This document shows, piece by piece, positions 1-7,815 of a stretch of DNA of 64,000 nt; the first letter of the stretch is position 1; every line of letters starts with the position of its first letter. Location of the stretch: NCBI RefSeq assembly GCF_019930585.1, contig NZ_CP082839.1, positions 1,178,001 to 1,242,000 on the forward strand, written 5' to 3'. Source of the DNA: Sphingomonas nostoxanthinifaciens. GTDB taxonomy: Bacteria; Pseudomonadota; Alphaproteobacteria; Sphingomonadales; Sphingomonadaceae. The notes under the pieces were generated by a model that saw only the letters and a program-made list of their open reading frames with translations, had not been told where the DNA came from and did no database searches. The position numbers and the translations under genes are program-made.

Positions 1-364
1 AATTCACGGTTCGCATAGGTTGCAAGACGGCCTCAGCCAGAGACGCCGCGCGCAACGGGCCGGCCTTATCGCGATAGTCTGGATCCTGGACCATGTCGTC
101 GAAGGCCCGTCGGCTCGGATAGCGGACCAGCGCCATGGCATCCCAGGCCTGTCCCGACTCCGCTGAAAGCGCGGGCAGCCCATCGCCGACATAGACGATC
201 TCTCCCCCGTAGCGGGCCACCAGCGGTCCCGCTGCCGCAAGATAATCGGCATAACGCTCCCGCCCACCGTCCGGCGCGAAGCGAAGCAGGTTGAGCATGA
301 CGACTGACTGGCCATCGTCGTCGTTCAAAAAGTTTTGGTAAGCGGATTCGATGAGCGTCAGCAT
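1..364 (-). CDS. DUF1330 family protein, C-terminus cut by window edge
   Basis: An open minus-strand frame runs from an ATG at 364 to the window edge without a stop, so the C-terminus lies outside. The translation starts MLTLIESAYQNF and continues with VVMLNLLRFAPDGGRERYADYL, GEIVYVGD and a segment read as DAMALVRYPSRRAFDDMVQDPDY. This order (M-L-N-L near the start, a GG..V.VGD strand, then ALVRYPSR.AF..M..DP.Y) is typical of DUF1330, a small ferredoxin-like alpha/beta barrel family of unknown biochemical role. It lies downstream of the epoxide-hydrolase-like gene on the same strand, 46 bp away, and the two may be co-transcribed under the divergent TetR regulator. Family assignment is fairly secure; function is unknown. 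Confidence 0.75.
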   Translation of the reverse strand, partial: MLTLIESAYQNFLNDDDGQSVVMLNLLRFAPDGGRERYADYLAAAGPLVARYGGEIVYVGDGLPALSAESGQAWDAMALVRYPSRRAFDDMVQDPDYRDKAGPLRAASLAEAVLQPMRTVN

Positions 365-410
365 GCAATCGCTTTCTGCTAGGTGAAGGGTATCCGGTCT
401 GGTCAAGCGC

Positions 411-1373
411 CTAGATGCCGTTCGAACCGGCGGTCGAAGCCAGGAAGTCCAGCAAAGTCGCGTTCACGGCGTCCGCGGTTTCAAGCTGGGGCCAGTGGCC
501 TGCTTCCTCGATCGTCATGGAGCCGCGCAGGTTGGGCAGGGCAGCCTGTAGAGATGCGTCGTCGGGCCTAGTGACGCGGTTCAATCCGTCGCGACCGCCG
601 GTCAGGAAGAAGGACGGTTGGGCGACGACCGCGCCCGCATAAGCGCGTGAGGCAAGCTCGAAGAACGGATCGATCGCGCGATAATAGCTCAACGCGCCAC
701 GGAAGCCGGTGCGCGAGAAGCTCGCCACGGCGGCATCGACATAGGCGAGATCGATCGTGCGGATCGGTGCCGGGGCGGGGCGCAACAGCCCGCGCGACGG
801 GTCGAACGGATCCCAGCGGGTGTCCGCGGGTGCCTCACCCGACGTCCAGTAATAGGCGCCCGGTATCGTGTCCGCCGCATCCGCCCAGGCGCTCTCCGCC
901 TCGGTGCGCATCTGTGAGAACATGTAGAAGTCATCGGCGCCGCTGGCGCGAAGCCGATCCAGGAAGCTGGGGCCGCCTAGCGCTCGGAACGGCACGCTGA
1001 TGCCGAACACGGCGGTGAAGCGATCGGGCCGCATCATGGCAGCGCTCCACGCGGCGTTGGCGCCGAAATCATGGCCGACCAAGACGGCCGACGCGATGGT
1101 GAAATGGTCGAGGATTGCGACCAGATCGCCGACGCAGTGGAATGGCGTGTAGGCATCGGCCAAATGCGGCACATCGCTTTCGCCATAACCGCGCATGTCG
1201 AACGCGAACGCACGTCGACCAGATGCCGCGACCGCCGCCATTTGCGAACGCCAGCAAGACCAGATCGCTGGGAATCCATGGCAGAATAGAACGGCCGGCC
1301 CGGTCCCCTGTTCGACGACATGCAAGCCGATGCCTGCGGCGTCAATCCGATGATGCAGTACGTCCGTATCCAT
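411..1373 (-). CDS. alpha/beta hydrolase, epoxide hydrolase-like
   Basis: A 320-residue alpha/beta hydrolase. The oxyanion-hole motif HGFP is at residues 32-35. The nucleophile elbow is VGHDFG around residue 102, so the nucleophile is Asp and not Ser, as in soluble epoxide hydrolases and haloalkane dehalogenases. The catalytic His is in AGHWPQ near residue 293. A DMRGYGESD segment near residue 60 is also typical of the family. HGFP followed by a Trp three residues later favours epoxide hydrolase over dehalogenase. Expected reaction: hydrolysis of an epoxide to a diol through an aspartyl ester. It is divergent from the TetR gene at 1431 with a palindromic operator between them, so it is probably repressed by that regulator. 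Length is normal for the family. Confidence 0.85.
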   Translation of the reverse strand: MDTDVLHHRIDAAGIGLHVVEQGTGPAVLFCHGFPAIWSCWRSQMAAVAASGRRAFAFDMRGYGESDVPHLADAYTPFHCVGDLVAILDHFTIASAVLVGHDFGANAAWSAAMMRPDRFTAVFGISVPFRALGGPSFLDRLRASGADDFYMFSQMRTEAESAWADAADTIPGAYYWTSGEAPADTRWDPFDPSRGLLRPAPAPIRTIDLAYVDAAVASFSRTGFRGALSYYRAIDPFFELASRAYAGAVVAQPSFFLTGGRDGLNRVTRPDDASLQAALPNLRGSMTIEEAGHWPQLETADAVNATLLDFLASTAGSNGI

Positions 1374-1383
1374 TCCGCCTGGT

Positions 1384-1419
1384 AATACGCGTGTATTGAC
1401 GGGTCAATACGCTTGCATT
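1384..1419. promoter_or_regulatory. Inverted-repeat operator, putative TetR binding site
   Basis: Two 17-bp arms (1384-1400 and 1403-1419) separated by GG form an imperfect inverted repeat, matching at 13 of 17 positions. The inner core GTATTGAC/GTCAATAC is perfect. It fills the 57-bp gap between the divergent hydrolase and TetR genes, right before the AGGAGG ribosome site at 1423-1428. This is the usual place for an autoregulatory TetR operator. Binding itself is inferred. Confidence 0.7.
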
Positions 1420-1430
1420 ACTAGGAGGCC

Positions 1431-2027
1431 ATGACAACGGACCAGCGGCAGGCACTGCTCGACGCAGGCGTGAAAGTGGTCCACGCGCGGGGCTTAGGCG
1501 CAACCGGTGTCCGTGATATCTCTGCCGTCGCGAATGTTCCGCCGGGCTCGTTTACCAACCATTTCCGATCCAAGGAGGTTTTCGGGCTCTTGGTTCTGGA
1601 TCAATATGCCGAGCGCATCGATGCAATGATGCAGGCGACCCTTGGGGATGTCACGCGTCCGCCTGCCGCACGGCTTGAAAGTTATTTTGCCAGGATTTCG
1701 GACTCCGCGGCCGAGGCGCAGTGGCAGCGTGGATGCTTGGTGGTCGACCTGGCTGGCGAAGTCGCCGCGCATGGCGATGCGGTGCGTGAGCGGATGTGCA
1801 CGGTGCTGGCCCGGCAATCGACTCGCTTCGAAGAGGTCGTCCGTCTGCTCGTGCACGACGAGGATGAGGCTGCCGACCTCGGCGCCTTCCTACTTGCCGC
1901 CTGGCAGGGGACGCTGCTCCGGATGAAGGTAGAGCGGGGTCCGCGGGCGCTCGACGGCTTTCGCCGAACGCTCGCCGCGCTGCTCCCTCGCATCGGTGCG
2001 CCCTCGGTCGATCCCACTGTTGGCTAG
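1431..2027 (+). CDS. TetR/AcrR family transcriptional regulator
   Basis: A 198-residue TetR-type repressor. The N-terminal helix-turn-helix spans about residues 20-52 and includes GATGVRDISAVANVPPGSF followed by TNHFRSKEVFG, the classic recognition-helix and Y/F-HF-.SKE signature. The rest is a helical ligand-binding domain with a TetR_C-like stretch (GCLVVDLAGEV, then AAWQGTLLRMKVERGP). The start has a strong AGGAGG at 1423-1428. It is divergent from the epoxide-hydrolase-like gene and shares the palindrome at 1384-1419 with it. It therefore probably represses itself and the hydrolase/DUF1330 genes until a ligand binds. The ligand is unknown. Confidence 0.88.
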   Translation: MTTDQRQALLDAGVKVVHARGLGATGVRDISAVANVPPGSFTNHFRSKEVFGLLVLDQYAERIDAMMQATLGDVTRPPAARLESYFARISDSAAEAQWQRGCLVVDLAGEVAAHGDAVRERMCTVLARQSTRFEEVVRLLVHDEDEAADLGAFLLAAWQGTLLRMKVERGPRALDGFRRTLAALLPRIGAPSVDPTVG

Positions 2028-2141
2028 GCAGCATCGTGGCCGTGGCGGCATTTTGTTCCGAAGCTGAGGCATCGGTAGCTTCAGGCAGGATCGTTAATCT
2101 TATAAAATGACGTCGCCTGATTGCTGGAAGTTGTGAGAGCG

Positions 2142-2976
2142 GGTGCTGTCAAACCAAATGCACCGTCCCGTAAGAAGGGCTAGGTAGGGGGCGAGATGCC
2201 GCGTCCCCGCAAGCCACAGAGCCCGTTCCGCTACTTCAACTCGTCACCCGAGGTGATCCGCCTCGTGGTGATGATGTATGTGAGGTTCCCGCTGTCGCTG
2301 CGGAACGTCGAGGACTTGCTATTCGAGCGCGGGATCGACATCTGCCATGAGACGGTGCGGCATTGGTGGAACCGCTTCGCTCCGATGTTTGCGGGCGATA
2401 TCCGTCGGCAGCGGGTGTCTCGCATGCGGGGCTTCCGCCATTGGCGCTGGCACCTCGACGAGATGTACGTGAAGCTTAACGGTGAGATGGTCTACCTCTG
2501 GCGAGCCGTCGATCACGAGGGCGAGATCCTCGAAAGCTACGTCACCAAAGGGCGCGACAAGGGCGCAGCGCTTCGCTTCATGAAGAGGGCGCTGAAGCGT
2601 CATGGCTCGCCGGAGGCCGTCATAACCGACGGGCTGCGCTCCTATCGCGCCGCGATGACCGAGCTCGGCAACGAGGACAAGCAGGAGGTCGGCCGCTGGG
2701 CCAACAACCGAGTTGAGAACAGCCATCTGCCGTTCCGACGACGAGAACGGGCGATGCTGCGGTTCCGGCGAATGGAGACGCTTCAGAAGTTCGCCTCGGT
2801 CCATGCGAGCGTCCACAACCACTTCAATATCGAACGCCACCTCGTCGACCGCCAGACCTACAAGCTCCGACGCTCGGCCGCCCTGGCCGAGTGGCAGATC
2901 CTCATGAGCTAGGCTGCCGGCGTCAAAGACCCAAATGCATCGTCTGGAGACGAGTTCGCATTAGACTGACAGCGCC
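2142..2976 (+). mobile_element. IS6 family insertion sequence (copy A), intact
   Basis: The element is about 835 bp. Its left end reads GGTGCTGTCAAACC (from 2142), and its right end, read inward, is GGCGCTGTCAGTCT (2976 backward). It carries one intact transposase. Both ends match those of the other IS6 copies in the window. The 8 bp on each side (2134-2141 and 2977-2984) differ, so there is no target duplication, which points to later rearrangement or replicative cointegrate history. Confidence 0.85.
2196..2912 (+). CDS. IS6 family transposase (copy A)
   Basis: A 238-residue DDE transposase of the IS6 family. An N-terminal helix-turn-helix region (about residues 10-60) carries FRYFNSSPEVIRLVV and FPLSLRNVEDLL. 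The catalytic core has D88 in HLDEMYVK, D145 in ITDGLRSY and E174 in NNRVENSHLPF. This family moves replicatively, forms cointegrates and builds pseudo-compound transposons between directly repeated copies. It is full length compared with the other copies in this window (239 and 240 residues). The frame is open, so the enzyme may be active. The gene sits inside its own terminal repeats. Confidence 0.95.
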   Translation: MPRPRKPQSPFRYFNSSPEVIRLVVMMYVRFPLSLRNVEDLLFERGIDICHETVRHWWNRFAPMFAGDIRRQRVSRMRGFRHWRWHLDEMYVKLNGEMVYLWRAVDHEGEILESYVTKGRDKGAALRFMKRALKRHGSPEAVITDGLRSYRAAMTELGNEDKQEVGRWANNRVENSHLPFRRRERAMLRFRRMETLQKFASVHASVHNHFNIERHLVDRQTYKLRRSAALAEWQILMS

Positions 2977-3021
2977 CGCCGCGATGGCCCAAGCTTAAGC
3001 ATTGCCAACTTGACATAGATC

Positions 3022-3249
3022 ATGAAAGTCCGCGATTTGTGGAATATGTCGTTTAAAGAGTATCTTACCGCCGCGTTTGCTGCCGGCCACGCCGCTGGCT
3101 TGAACAATCCGGCTTCGGTCGAAGCATGCCCGTTCGTCACTGACGAGACCGAGCTACGCGACGCTTGGCATTTGGGCTTTCACCTTGGAAGGCTAGAACG
3201 CCCAACTCGTGCCGCCCCGTTAGAGGATGAGCCGCCGCTTATCGGTTGA
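3022..3249 (+). CDS. RMF/CrpP-like small protein
   Basis: A 75-residue protein. The central part reads AFAAGHAAGL, then EACPFVTDE, then LRDAWHLGFHLGR. This matches the layout of ribosome modulation factor (G..AG, then CP[YF], then W..G[WF]) and of related CrpP-like proteins. RMF dimerises 70S ribosomes in stationary phase, but residues outside this core differ from E. coli RMF and there is an extra N-terminal segment and an acidic Pro-rich tail. No strong ribosome site precedes the ATG; a TTGACA-like hexamer lies just before it. It stands alone between an IS6 copy and an IS3-interrupted fragment. The fold assignment is likely; the function is an inference. Confidence 0.6.
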   Translation: MKVRDLWNMSFKEYLTAAFAAGHAAGLNNPASVEACPFVTDETELRDAWHLGFHLGRLERPTRAAPLEDEPPLIG

Positions 3250-3535
3250 AACGATATGGGCTGGGCGCAGATGCTTCTCAGCGCTTCTATTCATGCCTGA
3301 TAAGGCTGTTGATGCGCTGGCTGGTCAACCGTCTCGACGCGGACCTTCCGCTGGGGCAACGCTCGCTCTATCTCTGTCGTCTATGTCAAAGGCGTCGAGC
3401 GCCGAGGGATGGAACGCAGCCATTCAAACGGCGCCCCCGATCGTTTCAGCGGCGTACCACCGTACGACGTGATGGCGCACAATCGCTTTGCTAAGGGCAA
3501 AGCCACTTAGCGGCGCCAACCGGATGAATCCTAAG

Positions 3536-3823
3536 TCAGTACCGCGATGCCAAGACAGGCGTCGACACGAAGGTAAAAGTACCGGAGCCCGCATTCAACG
3601 TAACGCGGTTTGAGTTCAGATCGGCAGCGTAACCAAAGCTCCTTCTGAAAAAATAATCCACCGTTTTCACGCCGTTAGCAGGCAACTTGACCTGCCAGCA
3701 CTTCCCGGACCGAACGGCACCATCAGCGGGACGCAGCCCATATGAAACGTCCGCGCGAACCTTTTTGGGAGAGTATACTTCCTGAGCGCGGTAATGACCG
3801 ACCGTCAAAGCATCGGGGCAGAG
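3536..3823 (-). pseudogene. C-terminal fragment of a gene truncated by the IS3 element
   Basis: A minus-strand frame enters from the left end of the IS3 element and continues about 95 residues to a stop at 3536. Residues such as VRADVSYGLRPADGAVRSG, CWQVKLPANGVKTV and GSGTFTFVSTPVLASRY look like real protein, with beta-rich, secreted-protein character. There is no start codon outside the IS, so this is the tail of a gene whose front was lost at the IS junction. The family is not recognised. The roughly 290 bp between this fragment and the RMF-like gene (3250-3535) shows no convincing gene. Confidence 0.5.
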
Positions 3824-3883
3824 TGAGCTGCTGCCGGTTCCGTGGACACCGAGATAAGGTGTTTTTGGAACCGGAGGGTGACA

Positions 3884-4174
3884 ATGCAGCGACGGAAGTT
3901 CAGCGGCGAGTTCAAGGTCGAGGCGGTGAAGCTGGTACGAGATCGGGGCGTCTCGGTGGCACAGGCGGCGCGGGATCTCGATGTTCACGAGGACGTGCTG
4001 CGTAAATGGGTTCGGGATCACGAAGCCGGTCCGGGATCGGCCTTTCCAGGGCACGGTGTGATGAAGCCCGAACAGCAGGAGATTGAGCGGCTGCGCCGCG
4101 AGATAGTGAAGCTCAAGGCGGAGCGCGACATCCTAAAAAAAGCGGCGGCCTACTTCGCAAGGGACTCGATATGA
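3884..4174 (+). CDS. IS3 element OrfA (DNA-binding subunit)
   Basis: A 96-residue protein starting at the ATG at 3884 (MQRRKFSGEFK). It has a helix-turn-helix of the HTH_Tnp_1 type (residues 1-55: EAVKLVRDRGVSVAQAARDL) and a C-terminal leucine-zipper-like coiled coil (IERLRREIVKLKAERDILKK), as in IS3-family OrfA. The A-rich tract at 4135-4141 near the 3' end is the type of slippery site used to make the OrfAB fusion transposase. OrfA also ends in an ATGA overlap with OrfB. An upstream in-frame ATG at 3842 lies inside the terminal repeat and is unlikely. Confidence 0.88.
   Translation: MQRRKFSGEFKVEAVKLVRDRGVSVAQAARDLDVHEDVLRKWVRDHEAGPGSAFPGHGVMKPEQQEIERLRREIVKLKAERDILKKAAAYFARDSI
4135..4142 (+). 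other. Putative programmed frameshift slippery site (A7G)
   Basis: Seven A residues followed by G occur at codons K-K-A near the end of OrfA. IS3-family elements commonly use A6/A7-G runs for a -1 ribosomal frameshift that produces the OrfAB transposase. The assignment is by position and motif only. Confidence 0.5.
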
Positions 4175-5032
4175 AGTTCGGGTTCATCGCGAAGCACCGA
4201 GGGGTCTGGCCGGTATCGTGGTTATGCGAGACGCTCGGTGTTTCGCGCAGCGGCTTTCACGCCTGGCTCGTACGCGAGCCGAGCGCCCGTGCGCGTAACG
4301 ACGAAGAGCTTGGCGGGAAGATCCGGGCCAGCTTCATCTCAAGTTATCGGACCTATGGTGCGCGGCGCGTCTGGCACGACCTTCTGGCCGAAGGCCTTTC
4401 GTGCGGCCTGCACCGGGTCGAGCGGCTGATGCAGTTGCATGGCCTCAAAGCACGCCCCCGACGACGCGGGCTGCCAAAGGACGCCGGCGAACGCTCGGTC
4501 ATCGCCGGCAATGTGCTCGATCGCCAGTTCACGGCCAATGCGCCGAACCGGAAGTGGGTCGCGGACTTTACCTATATCTGGACAGCGGAAGGCGGGCTTT
4601 ATGTTGCTGCCGTCATCGACCTGTTCTCCAGGCGCGTGGTCGGCTGGTCGATGAGCGACACGATGACGGCCCAGCTTGTGACCGACGCGCTGATGACGGC
4701 AATCTGGCGTCGCGGAAAGCCCGACGCCCTGCTGCATCACTCGGATCAGGGCAGCCAATATACGAGCGAGCAGTTCCAGCGGTTGATGGCCGACAACGGG
4801 GTCACATGTTCTATGAGCCGATCCGGCAACGTCTGGGATAACGCCGCGATGGAGAGCTTCTTCTCCTCGCTGAAGACCGAGCGGATCGCCCGCAAAACCT
4901 ATCGCACGCGAAAATCAGGCACGGGCCGAGGTGTTCGATTACATCGAGCGCTTCTACAACCCAACGCGCAGGCACTCGACCTTGGGGTATCTCAGCCCCA
5001 TCGACTTCGAGAAGCAGGCTAATGTAGCCTAA
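4171..5032 (+). pseudogene. IS3 element OrfB transposase, frameshifted near the C-terminus
   Basis: The frame starts at 4171, overlapping OrfA by ATGA. It has an HTH_21 region (SSYRTYGARRVWHDL) and an rve integrase core with the DDE residues in WVADFTYIW, HHSDQGSQYTS and WDNAAMESFFSSLKTE. At 4911-4914 an AAAA run shifts the frame. With one A fewer the protein continues NQARAEVFDYIERFYNPTR and then HSTLGYLSPIDFE, the normal C-terminus, to a stop at 5030-5032. As written, the frame instead runs into a nonsense tail ending at 5022. The extra A sits in a homopolymer, so a sequencing error is possible. If real, the element is probably inactive in transposition. Confidence 0.85.
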
Positions 5033-5062
5033 CTCGGTGTCCGCGGAACCGGCAGCAGCTCA

Positions 5063-5287
5063 ATGCTGCGGTTCCGGCGGATGAAGACGCTTTAAAAGTT
5101 CGCCTCAGTCCACGCCCACGTCAGCAACCACTTCAATCTCGAACGTCACCTCGTCGACCGCCAGACTTACAAGCTCCGCCGTTCGGCCGCCCTGGCCGAG
5201 TGGCAGATCCTCATGAGCTAGGTCGCCATTCTCAAAGGCCGAGGTGCATCCGGTGGGAGCACGAGCTCGCATCAGACTGACAGCACC
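5063..5287 (+). pseudogene. IS6 transposase 3' fragment and right end (copy B)
   Basis: Immediately after the IS3 right end, the sequence encodes MLRFRRMKTL, a TAA stop (CAA to TAA), then KFASVHAHVSNHFNLER and the usual tail ending LAEWQILMS. It then runs to the IS6 right end ACTGACAGCACC at 5287. It is nearly identical to the same part of copy D. Everything upstream of this part is missing, so the IS3 insertion plus a deletion removed the rest. Confidence 0.9.
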
Positions 5288-5298
5288 TTTGCGGGCCG

Positions 5299-5727
5299 TT
5301 AGAACTCCATCCGTCTTGATTCGGGTGCTTGCAAGGTTTCCAGCATGGGGTTGAGGACTCGCCTCTCGAGGTCAATGCGGTCAAGCATGCCGGATCTGAT
5401 ACCCTTTGATGCTAAGCAATAGCCGGACCAGTCTTGTTCGATCGCTGCAAGGGTCCACTTGCCGACATGCTTTGTCGAAGCCGATCGCGCTAAAACCTCT
5501 TGCTGCTTGAGCTGCGCTATAGCTTTTGTATATTGGGGTAAATATCGTTCTACGGTCGGATAAATGACGTAGTGTAGATGTGAGGAGCGATCTTGACTGG
5601 CTCGACCGAGCTTGAGGCGTAAGCTTGCGAGGGCAGTTATCTGAGGTCGGGCGGTCGACGTGACCGCCGCCAGCTCGCCGATGAGGCGGACCAGATCCCT
5701 GTGCTGCTGCCGAAGCGTCTCAATCAT
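5299..5727 (-). CDS. Hemerythrin-like protein
   Basis: A 142-residue helical protein. The N-terminal half shows the hemerythrin-like pattern: QQHRDLVRLIGEL near residues 7-20, a leucine-rich second helix (ITALASLRLKLGRA), and HLHYVIYPTVERYLP around residues 50-65 in the place of the family's H-x-x-x-E/D...YP segment. Not all canonical iron ligands are seen, so metal binding is uncertain. Similar proteins are common in sphingomonads and are thought to sense oxygen or iron. The gene starts 12 bp beyond the right end of the IS6 fragment, with its 3' end toward it, and has a plausible GGGAGA ribosome site. Confidence 0.55.
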   Translation of the reverse strand: MIETLRQQHRDLVRLIGELAAVTSTARPQITALASLRLKLGRASQDRSSHLHYVIYPTVERYLPQYTKAIAQLKQQEVLARSASTKHVGKWTLAAIEQDWSGYCLASKGIRSGMLDRIDLERRVLNPMLETLQAPESRRMEF

Positions 5728-5799
5728 GCTGTTCTCCCGTCATATGAACGGCAGCGATGGCAAGGCTTTAGATCAAAATCGGGTAAGAGCAAACGCAGC

Positions 5800-5860
5800 A
5801 ACCCGGCGAACGTTGTGGGACAATGCGCCGTGTCCGACCGCCGGCGGCATGCCCTGCCAG
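5800..5860 (+). pseudogene. Decayed copy of the small lipoprotein found at 48835
   Basis: This 61-bp stretch matches the coding end of the small lipoprotein gene at 48915-48975 (NPANVVDNAPCPT..G.PC). An extra G in GTTGTGGGACAAT shifts the frame, and the signal-peptide part is missing. Only the mature C-terminal part survives. This gives independent support that the short gene at 48835 is a real family. Confidence 0.55.
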
Positions 5861-5862
5861 TG

Positions 5863-6430
5863 GCCCAAATTCCCGGTAGCGGCCCGGTTAAACCCCTGGC
5901 TGGCCGCGGTCGCCGGGCGCGTCGGCGCGTCGTGGTGACGCCCGCCCAGCTCGCCACGTTCGCGCCTATCCTAAAGCAACAGCAATTCCGCGCAGTTCAG
6001 CCGAAAAGCTGGACCTGATGCGCGAGATACGCGGCTGGAAGCGATTACTACGAGCCGAGGCGGGCCCGCCTCCACACTATGCTGTCCCGTCTCGGCTCTG
6101 TGCCCTTGCGCTTAACATCGGGATCTGTCGACGCCGCCGGCAATGAGCGCGAGCGCATGAAGTTCAACCCGCTCCGCTACCTCTACAAGACGGCCTAATG
6201 GCGTCCCCCGCTAGTCCGTGTTGGCGCGCGACACCTTTACTTGCCAACTCTTGCGGCCGCATTGAGGGCGATAGCTTGAAGTTGGTGGCCGACCACCGGA
6301 AGCTGCCCCGCGGCGACCTCACCCCGTTTTGCGACAAGGTGAATCTGGAATGCCTGTGCAAACCTTCGTGAAAGTGCGGAGCAGCGCGAAGAGTAATTAT
6401 CGGCTTATCGATAACTTCGAGTGCTCGCCA
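5863..6430. other. No recognisable gene
   Basis: About 570 bp. Short frames exist on both strands (for example one ending LYKTA at about 6198), but none shows a recognisable family, a good ribosome site or codon use that sets it apart. It probably consists of gene remnants. Confidence 0.4.
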
Positions 6431-6625
6431 CTATACCGGCATGGCTGGGTCGGTCCTTTCCAGCTCGCCTTCGTAAAAATGACGTTCGTGCTTGTGGCCA
6501 ACATCGTCCAGCCATACGACCATGACCTGATTCTTGCGGATCAGGCCGCCGTCTGGATTCGTAACCCTCATTTTCGGGCCGCCCGATTTCAATCGGACCC
6601 AATCACCCTTCAAAAACGCGGTCAT
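6431..6625 (-). CDS. DUF2158 (YodC-like) small protein
   Basis: A 64-residue protein: MTAFLKGDWVRLKSGGPKMRV, then VVWLDDVGHKHERHFYEGELE. The F..GD.V.LKSGGP.M.V start and the WL/F......F....LE end are the hallmark of DUF2158/YodC, a small SH3-like beta protein family of unknown role. Length is normal for the family. It stands alone. An overlapping frame (6405-6602) on the same strand is a shadow. Confidence 0.8.
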   Translation of the reverse strand: MTAFLKGDWVRLKSGGPKMRVTNPDGGLIRKNQVMVVWLDDVGHKHERHFYEGELERTDPAMPV

Positions 6626-7213
6626 GCCATTTCCTTTCGCTGCGTACGCTTCGAGGCGCCCGTCAACTTTTACTGGTTACATCTGGGGTTGCCCACGACT
6701 CATGGGCAGCAGCGATGCGTGAGCCTGTTCTCGTCGTTGCCGAAAGTCTACCCTCATCCTTCTTGAGCTCCTTCTGGGAGCGGCTCGAAAGTCGGAACTC
6801 CTCGCAGCCTTGGACCGCGCCAACGCCCCACGCACGGAAAAAAAACTTTGATGGACGATCGGAGGTGCGAGCCTAAGCGGGGCAGCGATATTTCATGGGA
6901 ACCTCAAGACGCTTTTCGGCGGGAGCGCATCGAGATCGGATACTGTTCGGGCGAGTACTCGATGCAGTGCCCGACGTCGCCGGCTCAAGCGGGTCCGCTT
7001 TTGAGCTCTCTGCCGCTAATCTAGCGGCTTCGCCGGCCGCCGCGGCGGATTAAAATCGACATTTGAGGTCGGGGATCGTGATGACGGTCCCCGTCTTTTT
7101 GTTTGCATACGCGCAACCGGACGAAGGGCTCCTTCACTCCTCCGGATACCGCCCCGCTGCCCGAAGCCGCGGAAACACTTTCCTTCTCGGTTTAACCCTG
7201 CCAGTGGGCATCA
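6626..7213. other. Gene-poor stretch containing a structured, terminated RNA-like segment
   Basis: About 590 bp without a convincing protein gene. The right part is strongly self-complementary: CCGCTA/TAGCGG at 7013-7027, a GC-rich CGGCCGCCGCGG run at 7033-7044, then a plus-strand intrinsic terminator at 7070-7100. No plus-strand gene lies upstream for this terminator to serve, so a small RNA ending at about 7100 is possible. Confidence 0.3.
7070..7100 (+). terminator. Rho-independent terminator without an obvious upstream gene
   Basis: A perfect 6-bp stem, CGGGGA (7070-7075) with TCCCCG (7088-7093), is followed at once by a T-rich tract (TCTTTTT, 7094-7100). It is oriented on the plus strand. 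Confidence 0.6.
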
Positions 7214-7561
7214 GTGCGGTTGCTGCCTTTCCCTTTGATATTCACTCTTGCGGCTTGCGGGTCGCAAACCAGCGATTGGAAGGGTTACGCCCTGCACGAC
7301 ACGGACGTACGCAATGAAACTCGGCTGATAGGATCCTTTGGATCGCTGAAAAGCTGCAGTGTCGGATTGCTCGTCGCCGCAACAAACCCCGACACGCAAG
7401 CACTCGTGTGCGGCGTTGATTGTAAACAGATCGGCGATGACATTGCGAACTGCAAACAAACCCGTGTCATCCGATCTCCTGACTTGATCCGCAGCGATGA
7501 AACAAGTCCAATTGTGCCAGCATTGCCCGCCGACGACGGATCGTTGGGCAACAGCAACTAG
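7214..7561 (+). CDS. Small lipoprotein of unknown function
   Basis: A 115-residue protein. The N-terminus MRLLPFPLIFTLAACGSQ is a short signal peptide with an LAAC lipobox, predicting lipid attachment at Cys15 and an outer- or inner-membrane anchored periplasmic location. The mature part has several Cys residues (SCSVGLL, VCGVDCKQIGDD, NCKQ) that could form disulfides, and ends in a low-complexity acidic/Ser tail. No family was recognised. It stands alone downstream of the terminator at 7100. Confidence 0.6.
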   Translation: MRLLPFPLIFTLAACGSQTSDWKGYALHDTDVRNETRLIGSFGSLKSCSVGLLVAATNPDTQALVCGVDCKQIGDDIANCKQTRVIRSPDLIRSDETSPIVPALPADDGSLGNSN

Positions 7562-7700
7562 GAAGATAGCTTGGCCGCCGCCTCGGCCATCTGCCTGGAC
7601 GCCTTCTGCCACATGATCCTGGCTTCATCCCAAGGGGATGTCGATCCTACCTCACCACACGTCGGCCGCCAGCTTCTCGATCACGGCATCGCGATCGTTG
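7559..7700 (-). pseudogene. Remnant of a minus-strand gene 3' end
   Basis: One minus frame reads WDEARIMWQKASRQMAEAAAK and stops at 7559. A second minus frame just upstream reads DRDAVIEKLAADVW and stops. Together they look like the end of a short helical protein split by a frameshift. No family is named. No other gene is visible between 7562 and 7815. Confidence 0.25.
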
Positions 7701-7815
7701 ACGGTGTTGGGCGGCCCTGTATTCGAGACCGGCGGCGGCCTCTGGGCTCCAACGCGCGCTTGACCATCACGGATACTCTAATATGTCGTGTGTCCGGCTC
7801 TTAGGCGGCCGTCGC

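Larger units (their letters stand above)
3824..5062 (+). mobile_element. IS3 family insertion sequence
   Basis: The element is about 1.24 kb, bounded by inverted repeats. TGAGCTGCTGCCGGTTCCG begins at 3824 on the left, and the same sequence in reverse complement, with one mismatch, ends at 5062. It carries the usual orfA and orfB. No direct target duplication is visible at the flanks. It lies between a truncated minus-strand gene and the tail of an IS6 transposase, so sequence on at least one side has been deleted since insertion. Confidence 0.85.

Noticed and set aside
3227..3494. Two overlapping plus-strand frames after the RMF-like gene
   Set aside because: They are short, overlap one another, have no ribosome site and no recognisable domain.
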